Part shown: positions 8,315-17,695 of the stretch, one piece after another
How the letters are laid out: each line of letters begins with the position of its first letter
How positions within the stretch are numbered: position 1 is the first letter of the stretch
From: Thermoanaerobacterium sp. PSU-2
GTDB taxonomy: Bacteria; Bacillota; Thermoanaerobacteria; Thermoanaerobacterales; Thermoanaerobacteraceae
Length of the DNA stretch: 64,000 nucleotides
Direction of reading: 5' to 3'
Assembly (NCBI RefSeq): GCF_002102475.1
Contig: NZ_MSQD01000005.1
Span: 62,001-126,000, forward strand
The notes under the pieces: model-generated
What the model was told of the DNA's origin: nothing
The model's database searches: none
The model's input: only the letters and a program-made list of their open reading frames with translations
Made by a program: the position numbers and the translations under genes

Positions 8315-8346
8315 AATATTAAGGCGGATAAATCCGCCTTAATATT
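8315..8346. terminator. hairpin terminator after argR
   Basis: Perfect 14-bp arms (AATATTAAGGCGGA and its complement) with a TAAA loop begin at the last base before the argR stop. The AT-rich outer arms give T tracts on both strands. It closes the arginine locus on the minus strand. Confidence 0.8.
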
Positions 8347-8799
8347 TTAATTTGTCATTTCGCTTTTGAAAATCTCTTTAACAACTGTACTGCCCGCTTT
8401 TCTTACCAATATAAAAATTGTATTGTCGCCAGCTACAGAGCCAACGATATCATCGCATTTTAATAGATCTATCATCTCGGCTACGGCAGATGCCGCTCCA
8501 GACAATGTCTTTATGACAATGATATTTCCATTACATTTAATATCGACTATTGATTTTAAAAAATTGTTTTTAGGAAGACTGCAGTCTTCATTAAAAGCAT
8601 ATTTATATGATTTCATATCAGTGCTTGGAACTTTTATCAACCTTAGCTCTTTAATGTCCTGAGAAATCGTCGATTGTGTGGCTATAATTTTATTTAACTT
8701 AAGCTCCTCTATAAGCTGTTTTTGGTTTATTATTTCCTTTTCTCTTATTATCTCGATTATCTTAGATTGCCTTAAAGCCTTTTGATTATAAGCCATCAT
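8347..8799 (-). CDS. argR: arginine repressor ArgR/AhrC (copy 1)
   Basis: Arginine-responsive DNA-binding protein of 150 aa. The N-terminal winged helix carries the SQ(A)TISQDIKELRL recognition segment, and the C-terminal oligomerisation and arginine-binding domain has TLSGAASAVAEMID and VAGDNTIFILV. The ATG at 8799 (MMAYNQ) has a good AAGGTGG site. It is last in the arc cluster, 43 bp after arcC. A second ArgR lies at the other end of the cluster (15419-15907), so one may control catabolism and the other biosynthesis; that division is inference. Confidence 0.93.
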   Translation of the reverse strand: MMAYNQKALRQSKIIEIIREKEIINQKQLIEELKLNKIIATQSTISQDIKELRLIKVPSTDMKSYKYAFNEDCSLPKNNFLKSIVDIKCNGNIIVIKTLSGAASAVAEMIDLLKCDDIVGSVAGDNTIFILVRKAGSTVVKEIFKSEMTN

Positions 8800-8842
8800 T
8801 ATAAAAACCACCTTTATAAGTATCCACAGCACTTTAAATCTT

Positions 8843-9832
8843 TTAAGCTTTTAAATTAGCAAGTTTTCTTTCAGCGACAGGACTTAAGATTATGGAAGTT
8901 CCACTTATGCCCATCACTGCTAATTTCGCTTTGCTTAACGATGCTATTATCGATTTTCGTCCTGCCTTAGACTCTGCAAACATTATTGCCGCTTTGACCT
9001 TAGGCAACATTGAGCCTTCTGCAAAATGTCCTTCTTCTATATATCTTTTGGCTTCCTCTACCGTCAACAGCGATAAATTCTTTTGGTCTGGCTTGTTAAA
9101 GTTTATCGCAACTTGTTCTACAGCCGTAAGTATCATGAGAATATCCGCATTTAAAATTTCAGCTAATTTTTCAGAGGCCAGATCCTTATCTATAACTGCT
9201 GGAACGCCTTTCAAGCTTCCATCTTCATTTTCAATTACTGGCACGCCGCCACCGCCTACCGCAATAACCACATGTCCTGCATTGACAATCGTTTTTATCA
9301 ATTGCTCTTCAACGATCTTTTTCGGCATTGGTGATGCGACAACTCTCCTATAACCTCTGCCAGCATCTTCTTTCATTACATATCCTTTCTCTTCCATTAA
9401 TTTTTTAGCCTGTTCTTCAGTAAAGAATGAACCTACAGGTTTTGTCGGATTCTTAAAACCTGGATCATCTTTATCAACCACCACCTGTGTAACCACAGAC
9501 GCAACGTCTTTATTGATTCCTCTTTTTATCATCTCGTCTCTAATCGCCTGTTGCAGGTGGTATCCAATGTAACCTTGACTGAATGCACCGCATTCAGGAA
9601 AAGGCATAACAGGTATATTTTTATTTACAGAATTAGCGGTTTCATACGTTGATACAATTTGTCCTACCTGCGGTCCATTGCCATGAGAAATGATAACCTC
9701 ATGTCCATCTTCTATAAGATCTACAATTGCTTTTGCAGTGCTATGTGCTGTCTTAAGCTGTGCTTCTGCAGATGTATCTTTTGGATTTTCTTGAAGTGCA
9801 TTTCCTCCAAGTGCTACAACGATTCTTGCCAT
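8843..9832 (-). CDS. arcC: carbamate kinase
   Basis: Amino acid kinase family enzyme that makes ATP from carbamoyl phosphate and ADP, the energy-yielding step of the arginine deiminase pathway. It starts MARIVVALGGNALQ, has the substrate segment SHGNGPQVG, and ends with GTSIILSP. Length is 329 aa, slightly above the usual ~310. The ribosome site is GAGGAGAAAG. It lies 15 bp after arcD and is probably co-transcribed with it. Confidence 0.95.
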   Translation of the reverse strand: MARIVVALGGNALQENPKDTSAEAQLKTAHSTAKAIVDLIEDGHEVIISHGNGPQVGQIVSTYETANSVNKNIPVMPFPECGAFSQGYIGYHLQQAIRDEMIKRGINKDVASVVTQVVVDKDDPGFKNPTKPVGSFFTEEQAKKLMEEKGYVMKEDAGRGYRRVVASPMPKKIVEEQLIKTIVNAGHVVIAVGGGGVPVIENEDGSLKGVPAVIDKDLASEKLAEILNADILMILTAVEQVAINFNKPDQKNLSLLTVEEAKRYIEEGHFAEGSMLPKVKAAIMFAESKAGRKSIIASLSKAKLAVMGISGTSIILSPVAERKLANLKA

Positions 9833-9847
9833 GTTACTTTCTCCTCT

Positions 9848-11275
9848 CTACGGTGTTATTTTTCCTGTCGCAACTTCATAAATCATGATAATCGCTATTA
9901 AAACCATTATCGCCATAGATATGACTTCAGCTTTACTGACTTTTTCTCCTCTTTCTCTTTTAGCAATATAGTAAGGAATTATACCTATTGCATACATAAT
10001 GAATGCGAGACCTAAGTAGGATATGCCTACAGCATAAATCACGTACAAAGAATATACAGTGGCTATCAAAGAAATTACCGTATCAACGACTATAGATTTG
10101 TCTTCATTGCATACTTTTAAAGAAAACAGTGCTGAAAAAAGATATGGTATAAGTATCAATGTAGTTGCCATATAATACAATGTATAGTATGCAGATTGTA
10201 ATTTATCAGATAGCAATGATACCAAAAACATTTGTGTTAACACATTAGTCAAAATAAGTGAATTTATCGGCACTCCGTTTTTATTTTCTCTGGAAAACCA
10301 CTTAGGCATAACCCCATCTTTTGCCGCTACGTAAGGGATTTCTGCAGCTAACAATATCCAGCTTAAAGTCGCGCCTAAAAGTGATACTATAAGGCCAAGC
10401 TTTACGATAACTCCACCAGCGCCTCCTAATATAGTGGCTTCAAGCACATTTGCCAATGGAGTGCTGGCTTTTGCTAAAACCTTTGCAGGCACAACGCCCA
10501 TTGCAATTGTGGATATAAGCATGTAAATCAAAAGTGTAATCAAGATGCTTAAAACTGTTGCTTTACCTACTATTTTTTGAGATTCAGCTCTTTCAGACAA
10601 TACTGTTGCAGCTTCGACGCCTATGAAGCACCACAATATGGTTCCCATGGCACCTTTTATCTGTCCTATTAAGCTGCTTGCACTGCCATCGGATGCAAGT
10701 GTCGTGGTCCAGTTGTGTACATTAAAAATTGGAACCTTGAAAACTATCAATCCAAATATGATAACTAAAATCAACGGAAGCAGCTTTGCAACTGTTACAA
10801 TCGCATTTACGACACCAGCATCTTTAATTCCTCTTGTAATGATATAATGTATTATCCAAAGCAAAATTGAAGCAACTATGAAAGTAACTACTGGTTTTAA
10901 CTCATGCCCTTTTCCAAGCAAGCTATTAAATGTTTTAAAAAGCAAAACCAAAAATGCAACGTTACCAAGCCAAGCACTTAACCAGTAACCCCATGCAGAA
11001 TTAAATCCTACAAATTCTCCAAAGCCTGCTCTTGCATAAGAATAAATACCACCTGTCAAACTTGGTCTTTTATTTGCCAGCATCTGAAACACCAGCGCCA
11101 ACGAAACTACACCAATGCCGCCAATCAGCCACGCAATAAGTGCTGACTGCGGATTTGATACACCAATAAGATCAGTAGGGCTATTGAATATACCTCCACC
11201 AATCATCGAACCCACGCCCAATGCTATTAAAAGCATCAGCCCCAACTTTTTTTGCTTCCCAACACTACCTTCCAT
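9848..11275 (-). CDS. arcD: arginine/ornithine antiporter
   Basis: Membrane protein of 475 aa with about 12-13 hydrophobic segments. The N-terminal GVGSMIGGGIFNSP is the substrate-binding loop of the APC superfamily's basic amino acid antiporter branch. Position between argF and arcC supports exchange of external arginine for ornithine, which feeds the deiminase pathway without energy cost. A good GGAGGGG site precedes the ATG. A long hairpin lies between it and argF and may set relative expression. Confidence 0.9.
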   Translation of the reverse strand: MEGSVGKQKKLGLMLLIALGVGSMIGGGIFNSPTDLIGVSNPQSALIAWLIGGIGVVSLALVFQMLANKRPSLTGGIYSYARAGFGEFVGFNSAWGYWLSAWLGNVAFLVLLFKTFNSLLGKGHELKPVVTFIVASILLWIIHYIITRGIKDAGVVNAIVTVAKLLPLILVIIFGLIVFKVPIFNVHNWTTTLASDGSASSLIGQIKGAMGTILWCFIGVEAATVLSERAESQKIVGKATVLSILITLLIYMLISTIAMGVVPAKVLAKASTPLANVLEATILGGAGGVIVKLGLIVSLLGATLSWILLAAEIPYVAAKDGVMPKWFSRENKNGVPINSLILTNVLTQMFLVSLLSDKLQSAYYTLYYMATTLILIPYLFSALFSLKVCNEDKSIVVDTVISLIATVYSLYVIYAVGISYLGLAFIMYAIGIIPYYIAKRERGEKVSKAEVISMAIMVLIAIIMIYEVATGKITP

Positions 11276-11303
11276 ACATTCCCCTCCTATACATTTATTT
11301 TTA

Positions 11304-11334
11304 CAATGGGATAGGTTTGTAACCTAGCCCATTG
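11304..11334 (-). promoter_or_regulatory. intercistronic hairpin between argF and arcD
   Basis: CAATGGG and CCCATTG pair, continued after one mismatch by TAGGT and ACCTA, with a 5-nt loop. No T tract follows on the minus strand, so it looks like an mRNA processing or stabilising hairpin, or a leaky terminator, within the arc operon. Confidence 0.5.
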
Positions 11335-11343
11335 TAAGATGCA

Positions 11344-12333
11344 TCATAGAGTAGCAACCATCACTGCTTTAATTGTGTGCATTCTATTCTCGGCTTCATC
11401 AAAAACAACTGAATGTTTGCTTCTGAAAACTTCATCAGTAACTTCTCTAATATCCAGATTCATTTTCTCTTTTGCATTCTTAGCCATTGTCGTCTCAAAA
11501 TCATGGAAAGATGGTAAGCAATGCATGAATATGACTTCTGGATTTTGTGTAGCTTTTAACATATCCATATCAACTCTAAAAGGTGTAAGAAGTTTTACTC
11601 TGTCAGCCAGTTTATCTTCTTCGCCCATTGAAGCCCATATATCTGTATATATGACATCAGCACCTTTAATTTTTTCAATATCATCCGTAACTTCAAGTAT
11701 AGCGCCAGTTTCCTCTGCAATTTTATTTACCTCATCAAGAACAGAACTTTCTGGCCACAGCTCTTTAGGTCCGTATGCCACAAAATGCATTCCCATTTTT
11801 GCACAACCATAAAGCCATGCATAAGACATGTTATTTCTTGTATCACCTACAAAAACTATTTTCACTTTGTTAAGTGGTTTTGCTACATGCTCTTCAATTG
11901 TAAGCATATCTGCCAGTATTTGTGTAGGATGATCTACATCTGTAAGCCCATTAAACACAGGAACCCCAGAATATTTCGCAAGATCTTCAACAACCTTTTG
12001 CGCAAAGCCTCTATACTCGATTCCATCATAGAATCTGCCAAGAACCTTTGCAGTATCTTCCAGCGATTCTTTCTTACCCATCTGAGAACTGTTCATATCC
12101 AAATATGTCACATGTGCTCCTTCATCTAATGCAGCCACTTCAAACGCACATCTTGTCCTTGTAGATGTCTTTTCAAACAAGAGGACAATATTTTTCCCAT
12201 CAAGAAGTTTATCTTTTAGTCCCTTTCTCTTTTTTGCTTTCAGATCGTGTGAGAGATCCAGCAAATACCTTATTTCTTCTGTTGTAAAATCTTTAAGTGT
12301 TAAAAAGCTTCTTCCTTTTAAGTTTATTGGCAT
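11344..12333 (-). CDS. argF: ornithine carbamoyltransferase (catabolic context)
   Basis: Cytoplasmic enzyme of 329 aa that interconverts citrulline plus phosphate with ornithine plus carbamoyl phosphate. The carbamoyl-phosphate site [13 protein letters not shown] is at about residues 54-66, the HPTQ motif ([10 protein letters not shown]) is in the middle, and the ornithine-site HCLPSFHD is near the end. Sequence alone does not tell anabolic from catabolic enzymes. The place between arcA and arcD argues for the catabolic role (also called arcB). Strong GAGGAGG ribosome site. Confidence 0.94.
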   Translation of the reverse strand: MPINLKGRSFLTLKDFTTEEIRYLLDLSHDLKAKKRKGLKDKLLDGKNIVLLFEKTSTRTRCAFEVAALDEGAHVTYLDMNSSQMGKKESLEDTAKVLGRFYDGIEYRGFAQKVVEDLAKYSGVPVFNGLTDVDHPTQILADMLTIEEHVAKPLNKVKIVFVGDTRNNMSYAWLYGCAKMGMHFVAYGPKELWPESSVLDEVNKIAEETGAILEVTDDIEKIKGADVIYTDIWASMGEEDKLADRVKLLTPFRVDMDMLKATQNPEVIFMHCLPSFHDFETTMAKNAKEKMNLDIREVTDEVFRSKHSVVFDEAENRMHTIKAVMVATL

Positions 12334-12361
12334 AATAATTCCTCCTCAAATCTTTTAGTTT

Positions 12362-13609
12362 TTATCTTAAATTTTCTCTAACAAGAGGCATACTCATGCA
12401 TCTTGGGCCGCCTCTACCCCTTGAAAGCTCTGCACTTGGTATTCTGAGAACCTTTATACCTCTTTTCTCCAACAATTCGTTAGACACATAATTTCTTTCG
12501 TATGTTACGACGACACCAGGCGCTATTGCCAGCGTATTAGATCCATCATTCCATTGCTCTCTACCTGAGATTATTGGATCACCGCCACCGCATTTTATAA
12601 GCTCGACATAATCCAATCCTAATGCGTTGCTTAAAATGTTTTCAAGTGAATTAGTATCATTCCTGTATTTAAGTGCACCGTCACTTCCGCTTGAAATTTC
12701 ATAGACATTGAGATTTCCCTGTATGCCTGAATGTATTGTAAATTTGTCGTAATCAACCATTGTAAATACGGTATCCAAATGCATGAAAGAACGGGCTTTT
12801 GGAATTTCAAATACTAATATTTTTTTGAAGCTTGTTTTGCCATTTAATAAATTTTTAGCTAATATCTCAATTGCTTCCGACGATGTCCTTTCGCTACATC
12901 CTATTGCCATCACTTCATCTGATAATATAAGCTCATCCCCACCTTCGATGGAAAAAGGCATTGTCCTGTCATACCAAAGAGGAATATTCGCATCCTTAAA
13001 GAGATCATGATATTTATGAATGTACTTTATAAAAAGTGTTTCTCTCCTTCTGGCTTCAGTTTTCATTCTGCTTATAGAAAGGCCATTTCCAATTGAAGCG
13101 CCGATATCTCTGGTAAAGTATAGATTTGGCATCGGATCAAGATAAAATGGGTAATCATCTTTAATTATGCCTGTAAGAGAATTGACCTTTTTAAGCCTTA
13201 CGTCATCTTTTCGTATTCCAGCAATTATCGTGTCAATCATTTCTTCTGTGTCCATGCTAAGAAGGTATTCTTTCAATGCATCCTTTAAAACAGGTAAAAT
13301 TATGCCACTTTCATTCAAAAATTCTTCAATGAACTCGTTTTTGATATCATCGTCGTTTAAGACGTCTGCTATCAAATTTTCAACGTACACTACCTCTACT
13401 CCATTTTCTCGCAATACATCTGAAAATTTATCGTGTTCTTGTTGGGCAACTTTGAGATATGGTATATCATCAAACAAAAGCCTTCCCAAATAGTCTGGAA
13501 CTAAATTTTCAATTTCTTTTCCAGGTCTGTGTAGTAAAACTTTTTTTAATACGCCTATTTCTGAATAGACGTTTATGCTCAAAGAATCGATACTGACACA
13601 GGATTCCAT
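12362..13609 (-). CDS. arcA: arginine deiminase
   Basis: First enzyme of the pathway: hydrolyses arginine to citrulline and ammonia. It has 415 aa from the ATG at 13609, which follows GGAGGTAGCAAT; the frame is open further upstream but without a site. Family motifs seen are LHRPGKE near the N-terminus, YFTRDIGASIGNG, the FSIEGGDE segment with the catalytic acid, the HLDTVFTMVD catalytic histidine segment, and the C-terminal GRGGPRCMSMPL with the nucleophilic cysteine. It is the first gene of the arc run and has ArgR-box-like sites upstream. Confidence 0.95.
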   Translation of the reverse strand: MESCVSIDSLSINVYSEIGVLKKVLLHRPGKEIENLVPDYLGRLLFDDIPYLKVAQQEHDKFSDVLRENGVEVVYVENLIADVLNDDDIKNEFIEEFLNESGIILPVLKDALKEYLLSMDTEEMIDTIIAGIRKDDVRLKKVNSLTGIIKDDYPFYLDPMPNLYFTRDIGASIGNGLSISRMKTEARRRETLFIKYIHKYHDLFKDANIPLWYDRTMPFSIEGGDELILSDEVMAIGCSERTSSEAIEILAKNLLNGKTSFKKILVFEIPKARSFMHLDTVFTMVDYDKFTIHSGIQGNLNVYEISSGSDGALKYRNDTNSLENILSNALGLDYVELIKCGGGDPIISGREQWNDGSNTLAIAPGVVVTYERNYVSNELLEKRGIKVLRIPSAELSRGRGGPRCMSMPLVRENLR

Positions 13610-13729
13610 ATTGCTACCTCCATTTCTAAATTTATTTATCATCATCTGTTCACCGCAATTATACATCTAAAACGCTCATCCAATAAAACAGCAATAATCT
13701 TAAAATATTTTAATTTTATATGATATGGT

Positions 13730-13744
13730 TTTCTCTGAGAGAAA
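13730..13744. promoter_or_regulatory. 15-bp palindrome in the arcA leader
   Basis: TTTCTCT and AGAGAAA flank a single central base, forming a perfect palindrome about 120 bp before the arcA start. It could be an operator or a small mRNA hairpin; no regulator can be named. Confidence 0.35.
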
Positions 13745-13814
13745 TAACGGTTTACCTCTTAAATATGCGTATATTCTCTGAAATTTATGTATTTATCCGA
13801 TTTTTATAAAAAAA

Positions 13815-13854
13815 TATGAATTTTTACTTGCATACTGATTGATTTTTATTCATA
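13815..13854. promoter_or_regulatory. pair of ArgR-box-like sites before arcA
   Basis: Two adjacent sequences resemble the Firmicute ARG box (CATGAATAAAAATKCAAK). One is TATGAATTTTTACTTGCATA (13815-13834). The other is TATGAATAAAAATCA read on the minus strand (13840-13854). They lie about 205-245 bp before the arcA start, in the divided interval between arcA and the permease gene. Paired boxes are the usual target of hexameric ArgR, and two ArgR genes flank this locus. Confidence 0.65.
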
Positions 13855-13945
13855 AATGTCTTTTAATGTCGCTACTTGTTACAAAATATACAAACCTATA
13901 CAAACTTTTATACATTCACTGCATAAAATATTAATTCGAATTTTT

Positions 13946-13980
13946 TACAAAAAAATAACCAGGTTTTAAGCCCGGTTATT
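13946..13980 (-). terminator. terminator of the APC permease gene
   Basis: On the minus strand AATAACCGGG and CCTGGTTATT pair (one G-U) and are followed by seven Ts. It separates the argR2-permease unit from arcA. The rest of the 402-bp interval 13610-14011 holds only the arcA leader, the palindrome and the ArgR-box-like sites. Confidence 0.85.
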
Positions 13981-14011
13981 CTTGTTCAGAAAAATTTGAT
14001 TTTTAATGATC

Positions 14012-15388
14012 TTATCTTACATTTAAAGTGCTGTGATATCTGCTGTACGCGAAATAAATGATTAGGCCTACTATCATCCATATTACAAATCTCGCAAGTG
14101 TCACCATTGGAAGATTGATGATAAGGTACAAGCTAAATATCATCGTAAGAGGCGCTACAATCCACACGAAAGGCACTTTAAACTTCCTTTCAGCATTTGG
14201 CATCTTTACTCTTAGAACCAATATACCAATTGATACAATGATAAAAGCGCTCAATGTGCCGATGTTTGTAAGCTCAATTATTTCATCTAATGGAAGAAAT
14301 CCCGCAATAATAGCAGTCAAAACACATGTAATCAATGTATTTATGTGAGGAGTTTTGTACTTTGGATGAACCCTTGAAAAAACCTCTGGCAAAAGGCCAT
14401 CACGTGCCATCACCATAAAAATCCTTATCTGACCATACAAAGTCACTAAAAGCGTCGAAACCATGCCTACAATAGCACCTGTAGCAACCAGTGCAGAACC
14501 CCAGTTAATCCCCACACTTAAAAGTGCACCAGGAAGCGCATTGTTTGGATCTATGTGTTTGAAAGGTACCATCCCAACCAATGTGATGGCAACCGCCATG
14601 TATATAACAAGAATCAATACTACAGCCACCATAAGTCCTAAAGGAACATCTCTTGTGGGATTTTTCGTTTCCTCCGCTGCAGTAGAAACAGCATCAAAGC
14701 CTACATATGCAAAAAATATGATAGCTGCTGCAGTCATTATCCCTTTAAATCCATACGGTGCAAATGGAGTAAAATTGGCCATCTTAATGTGGCTAAATCC
14801 TAAAAATACAAACAATCCTATGACAGCAATCTTCAAAAGAACTATCAAATTATTTACAGTGGCACTTTCCCTTACGCCAACGTACAAAATCCATGTTACA
14901 AACGCAGTAATCAAAATTGCAGGCAAATCCATGATGCCGCCAGAAATTGGAGGTGTAGTTATGACTTTAGGCAATGTTATGCCAAGGGTTTTTAAAAATC
15001 CGATAAACGTGCCGGACCATCCTGATGCCACAGCGCTTGCAGATATAAGATATTCCAAAAGTAAATCCCATCCTATTATCCAAGCAACTATTTCACCAAA
15101 AGCAACATAAGAATAAGTATATGTGCTGCCAGCTACCGGAAACATTGTAACCAACTCAGCAAATATAAAAGCAGCCAAAACAGCCGTCACACCACCAATT
15201 ATATACGAGATAATCACTGCTGGACCCGCTTTTAAAGCACCTTCGCCAGTTGACACAAACACTCCTGTTCCAACGACAGAACCAATGGCCAATGCAGCCA
15301 AATCAATAGCAGTGAGTTTTTTGTTTAAATTCGTCTTCTCAGCAGTCTCAAGCAATTGATCTGCCGACTTCTTTCTGAATACATTCAT
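14012..15388 (-). CDS. APC-family amino acid permease (cationic amino acid type)
   Basis: Membrane protein of 458 aa with about 12 hydrophobic segments. It starts with a polar N-terminus (FRKKSADQLLETAEKTNLNK), then AIGSVVGTGVFVSTGEGA, the APC substrate loop, and later FFAYVGFDAVSTAAEETKNP. This set resembles the CAT/YfnA cationic amino acid transporter branch. It lies between argR2 and arcA, so arginine or a related amino acid is a reasonable substrate guess. Its own terminator follows. Confidence 0.86.
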   Translation of the reverse strand: MNVFRKKSADQLLETAEKTNLNKKLTAIDLAALAIGSVVGTGVFVSTGEGALKAGPAVIISYIIGGVTAVLAAFIFAELVTMFPVAGSTYTYSYVAFGEIVAWIIGWDLLLEYLISASAVASGWSGTFIGFLKTLGITLPKVITTPPISGGIMDLPAILITAFVTWILYVGVRESATVNNLIVLLKIAVIGLFVFLGFSHIKMANFTPFAPYGFKGIMTAAAIIFFAYVGFDAVSTAAEETKNPTRDVPLGLMVAVVLILVIYMAVAITLVGMVPFKHIDPNNALPGALLSVGINWGSALVATGAIVGMVSTLLVTLYGQIRIFMVMARDGLLPEVFSRVHPKYKTPHINTLITCVLTAIIAGFLPLDEIIELTNIGTLSAFIIVSIGILVLRVKMPNAERKFKVPFVWIVAPLTMIFSLYLIINLPMVTLARFVIWMIVGLIIYFAYSRYHSTLNVR

Positions 15389-15418
15389 CTAATATTGCCT
15401 CCTATGTTGTTTTTAACA

Positions 15419-15907
15419 TCAACTTAATTTTTTAATATTTTCCCCCATTTGCGTATCGACTATTTTTTTTAATCTATCGATTACTTCTTTTACATTATCA
15501 TCTTTGTCGACAAGCACAAAAATAGTATTATTTCCTGCAATAGTGCCTACGATTTCACTCCAGTTTAATTCATCAATTGCTTCAGCGGCACTTGATGCAG
15601 CACCAGACAACGTTTTAATTGCAATTATATTGCCTGAATAATCTACATCTACAATTACTTTAGATAAAAGCGATAAAAATTTATCCAATGTTATATTCTC
15701 ATTTACATCCCTGGTGGAGTATTTGTATCTTTTCCCATCGCTGCTTAATATCTTTACTAACTTCAGTTCCTTTATATCTCTCGATATGGTGGCTTGAGTC
15801 ACAATGAATCCTTCTTTTTGCAATTCATTGACTAATTCCTCTTGATTCTCAATATCTTTCTCTTTGATGATTTTTAATATCTTGTTGTGGCGATCCAGCT
15901 TTGTCAT
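15419..15907 (-). CDS. argR: arginine repressor ArgR/AhrC (copy 2)
   Basis: Second ArgR paralogue, 162 aa. The winged-helix part has [17 protein letters not shown], closer to the classical consensus than copy 1, and the C-terminal domain has [14 protein letters not shown] and [11 protein letters not shown]. The ATG at 15907 has the site GAGGTGAG. It is 30 bp upstream of the permease gene and likely co-transcribed with it. Two ArgR proteins may form mixed hexamers or divide targets; this is inference from other Firmicutes with paired ArgR proteins. Confidence 0.93.
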   Translation of the reverse strand: MTKLDRHNKILKIIKEKDIENQEELVNELQKEGFIVTQATISRDIKELKLVKILSSDGKRYKYSTRDVNENITLDKFLSLLSKVIVDVDYSGNIIAIKTLSGAASSAAEAIDELNWSEIVGTIAGNNTIFVLVDKDDNVKEVIDRLKKIVDTQMGENIKKLS

Positions 15908-16039
15908 ATAACTCACCTCAAATCTCTACAAAATTATTGATTATTTTTAAACATTTTTTACACAATAATTTTATCGCGTTTGCTATTAAATGTCTACAAT
16001 TTTAGTTGAGCACTAAAAATTTTTTAAGTCATTATAGAC

Positions 16040-16080
16040 GTTAAAAGGCCAGAGAAGAAATTTATCTTCCCCGGCCTTTC
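16040..16080 (-). terminator. terminator of the SASP gene
   Basis: AAAGGCC and GGCCTTT form the outer stem, with an inner GAAGA/TCTTC stem, 20 bp after the SASP stop. Ts follow on the minus strand. Confidence 0.8.
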
Positions 16081-16099
16081 TGGGCTTTAATGAGGAGAC

Positions 16100-16285
16100 T
16101 TAGAAGTTATTGTTCTGTACCATGCTTTCCTCGGCTTTCTTGATAGCAAGTTTTACAAGATTGCCGCAGTCACGAGATGATACACTTCCCCAACCTTCAG
16201 TCTTTACAATGTCGTAAACGCCTAACTCTTTTGCCAATTCCTCTTTCAGGTTATCTGACATGAGGCTATTGCGACGTCTACTCAT
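16100..16285 (-). CDS. small acid-soluble spore protein, alpha/beta type
   Basis: DNA-coating protein of the dormant spore, 61 aa. It shows the conserved core ELAKELGVYDIVKTEGWGS and the second helix NLVKLAIKKAEE of alpha/beta SASPs. The germination protease site is less clear than in major SASPs. The ATG at 16285 is 8 nt from AGGAGG; an in-frame TTG two codons earlier is less likely. Monocistronic between terminators. Expression in the forespore under sigma G is expected from the family. Confidence 0.9.
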   Translation of the reverse strand: MSRRRNSLMSDNLKEELAKELGVYDIVKTEGWGSVSSRDCGNLVKLAIKKAEESMVQNNNF

Positions 16286-16351
16286 TTTCAATTCCTCCTT
16301 TTGGGCCCATTTATATTTTTCCTGTTAAGCTCTTTTTTATTCTAAAAGAAA

Positions 16352-17686
16352 TTACATCGTCAGATTGCCTTGATTTGTCTTTATGACTTTTAAAATCTTT
16401 TCTTCAACGCCATTTTCCGCGTTGATGTATACATAAAATGTATCGCCGCTGTATGTTCCTTTAAATTCATAAGCCAAAACTTCTTTCCCTCCGTCCAATG
16501 GTATTATGCACAATCGGCTGCTTTCAATTTTCAAATTCTTGCTGACCTTGCTTTGCGCTTCAGATTCCGTAAGCTTCGGCTTTTCTATTTTCCTATCAAC
16601 GTGTGACATATAGTATGATGTGGCATCAAATCCTACTATGTCGCCATTGTCCAATGCAATTTTTACTTTGACAATGTCAGGATAGATTCTTACGTTATCC
16701 TGAACAGGAGTAAAATTAAATTGGACCGTTCCATTGGCCTTTATAGAATAAGTATTTTCCATATTGCTGAAACCATGTGATTTTAAAAACTTCATAGCAT
16801 AATTTAACGCTTGTGTCTCTGATATGTTCACTTTAGAAACTGCCCTTTGATCCATAAGCCATATTACATGCCCGCCCTTCTTGCTTACATTCACATATAT
16901 AGAAGGAGCGTTTTGAGGTGGCTTTAATTCTACTCCATACGCATCTATCTTTCCATTGTTAGGACTGTATTTAATCGCAGACGATACTGGCTTTCCTAAA
17001 AACCTTTTTGCTATTGACACTGCGTTATCGTACGAAACGTTGCTGCCAGTCAGTCCTTTGGGCGTTAACTTTGCTTGACTTTCAGAAAAAGGTCCATCGT
17101 ATATAAGTGTTGGATAGTTAGACATCTGTTGATTTACAGTATTCATATTCACATTTAGTATTTTGCTGTCTATCTGGCTCATCTTTTGAGTGCCTTTTTT
17201 ATTTAAGTTGTCTAAATCATACCCTCCTTGTATTTTGCTTCTTAAATCTTGCAAACTTTTGCCAAGATATACTGCGTAGTTGTGCAGCTCTGATATTGTC
17301 TTTAAATCTTTGTCCGTCAATTTTTTGCCGTCAGCGACGTTTTTTGAAAGGCTGTAAGAATAATCGCCGATTTGGGACAAAAACTTTGAAGTGTTGTCTA
17401 ATTCAGGTTGACTTATGGGAAGCTGGCTTAAGTTTTCCTGCGCCTCAAAAGCCTGTCTCCATACATCGCTTAGAATTGGTATTGTCGTATTTTCCTGAGA
17501 TGAAACCATCAACTTGCCTGTTGATGTCTCTATATTTTCTATGCTGTTTACAAGCTGATAAAAAGACCTATCGTACTGTGCCTGTAAATATCTATGGTAT
17601 GTTACTTTCTGCATGTACTGATTGTATCCCCATGCACCTACTACTAAAAGCAAAAGAAGCATCACGACTGTTGATATTCTCTTCAT
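16352..17686 (-). CDS. ypeB: germination protein YpeB
   Basis: Protein of 444 aa with one N-terminal membrane segment (about residues 5-20), a long helical part, and two or three PepSY-like repeats in the C-terminal half (DNAVSIAKRFLG, TQALNYAMKFLK, TESEAQSKVSKN). This matches YpeB, which is needed to place and stabilise SleB in the spore. It begins 9 bp after the sleB stop, the standard sleB-ypeB pair. Confidence 0.93.
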   Translation of the reverse strand: MKRISTVVMLLLLLVVGAWGYNQYMQKVTYHRYLQAQYDRSFYQLVNSIENIETSTGKLMVSSQENTTIPILSDVWRQAFEAQENLSQLPISQPELDNTSKFLSQIGDYSYSLSKNVADGKKLTDKDLKTISELHNYAVYLGKSLQDLRSKIQGGYDLDNLNKKGTQKMSQIDSKILNVNMNTVNQQMSNYPTLIYDGPFSESQAKLTPKGLTGSNVSYDNAVSIAKRFLGKPVSSAIKYSPNNGKIDAYGVELKPPQNAPSIYVNVSKKGGHVIWLMDQRAVSKVNISETQALNYAMKFLKSHGFSNMENTYSIKANGTVQFNFTPVQDNVRIYPDIVKVKIALDNGDIVGFDATSYYMSHVDRKIEKPKLTESEAQSKVSKNLKIESSRLCIIPLDGGKEVLAYEFKGTYSGDTFYVYINAENGVEEKILKVIKTNQGNLTM

Positions 17687-17695
17687 TTACATCAC

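Noticed and set aside
13610-14011. Riboswitch or T-box in the arcA leader
   Set aside because: No T-box sequence, specifier loop or known aptamer motif was seen; the interval is explained by ArgR-box-like sites and a terminator.
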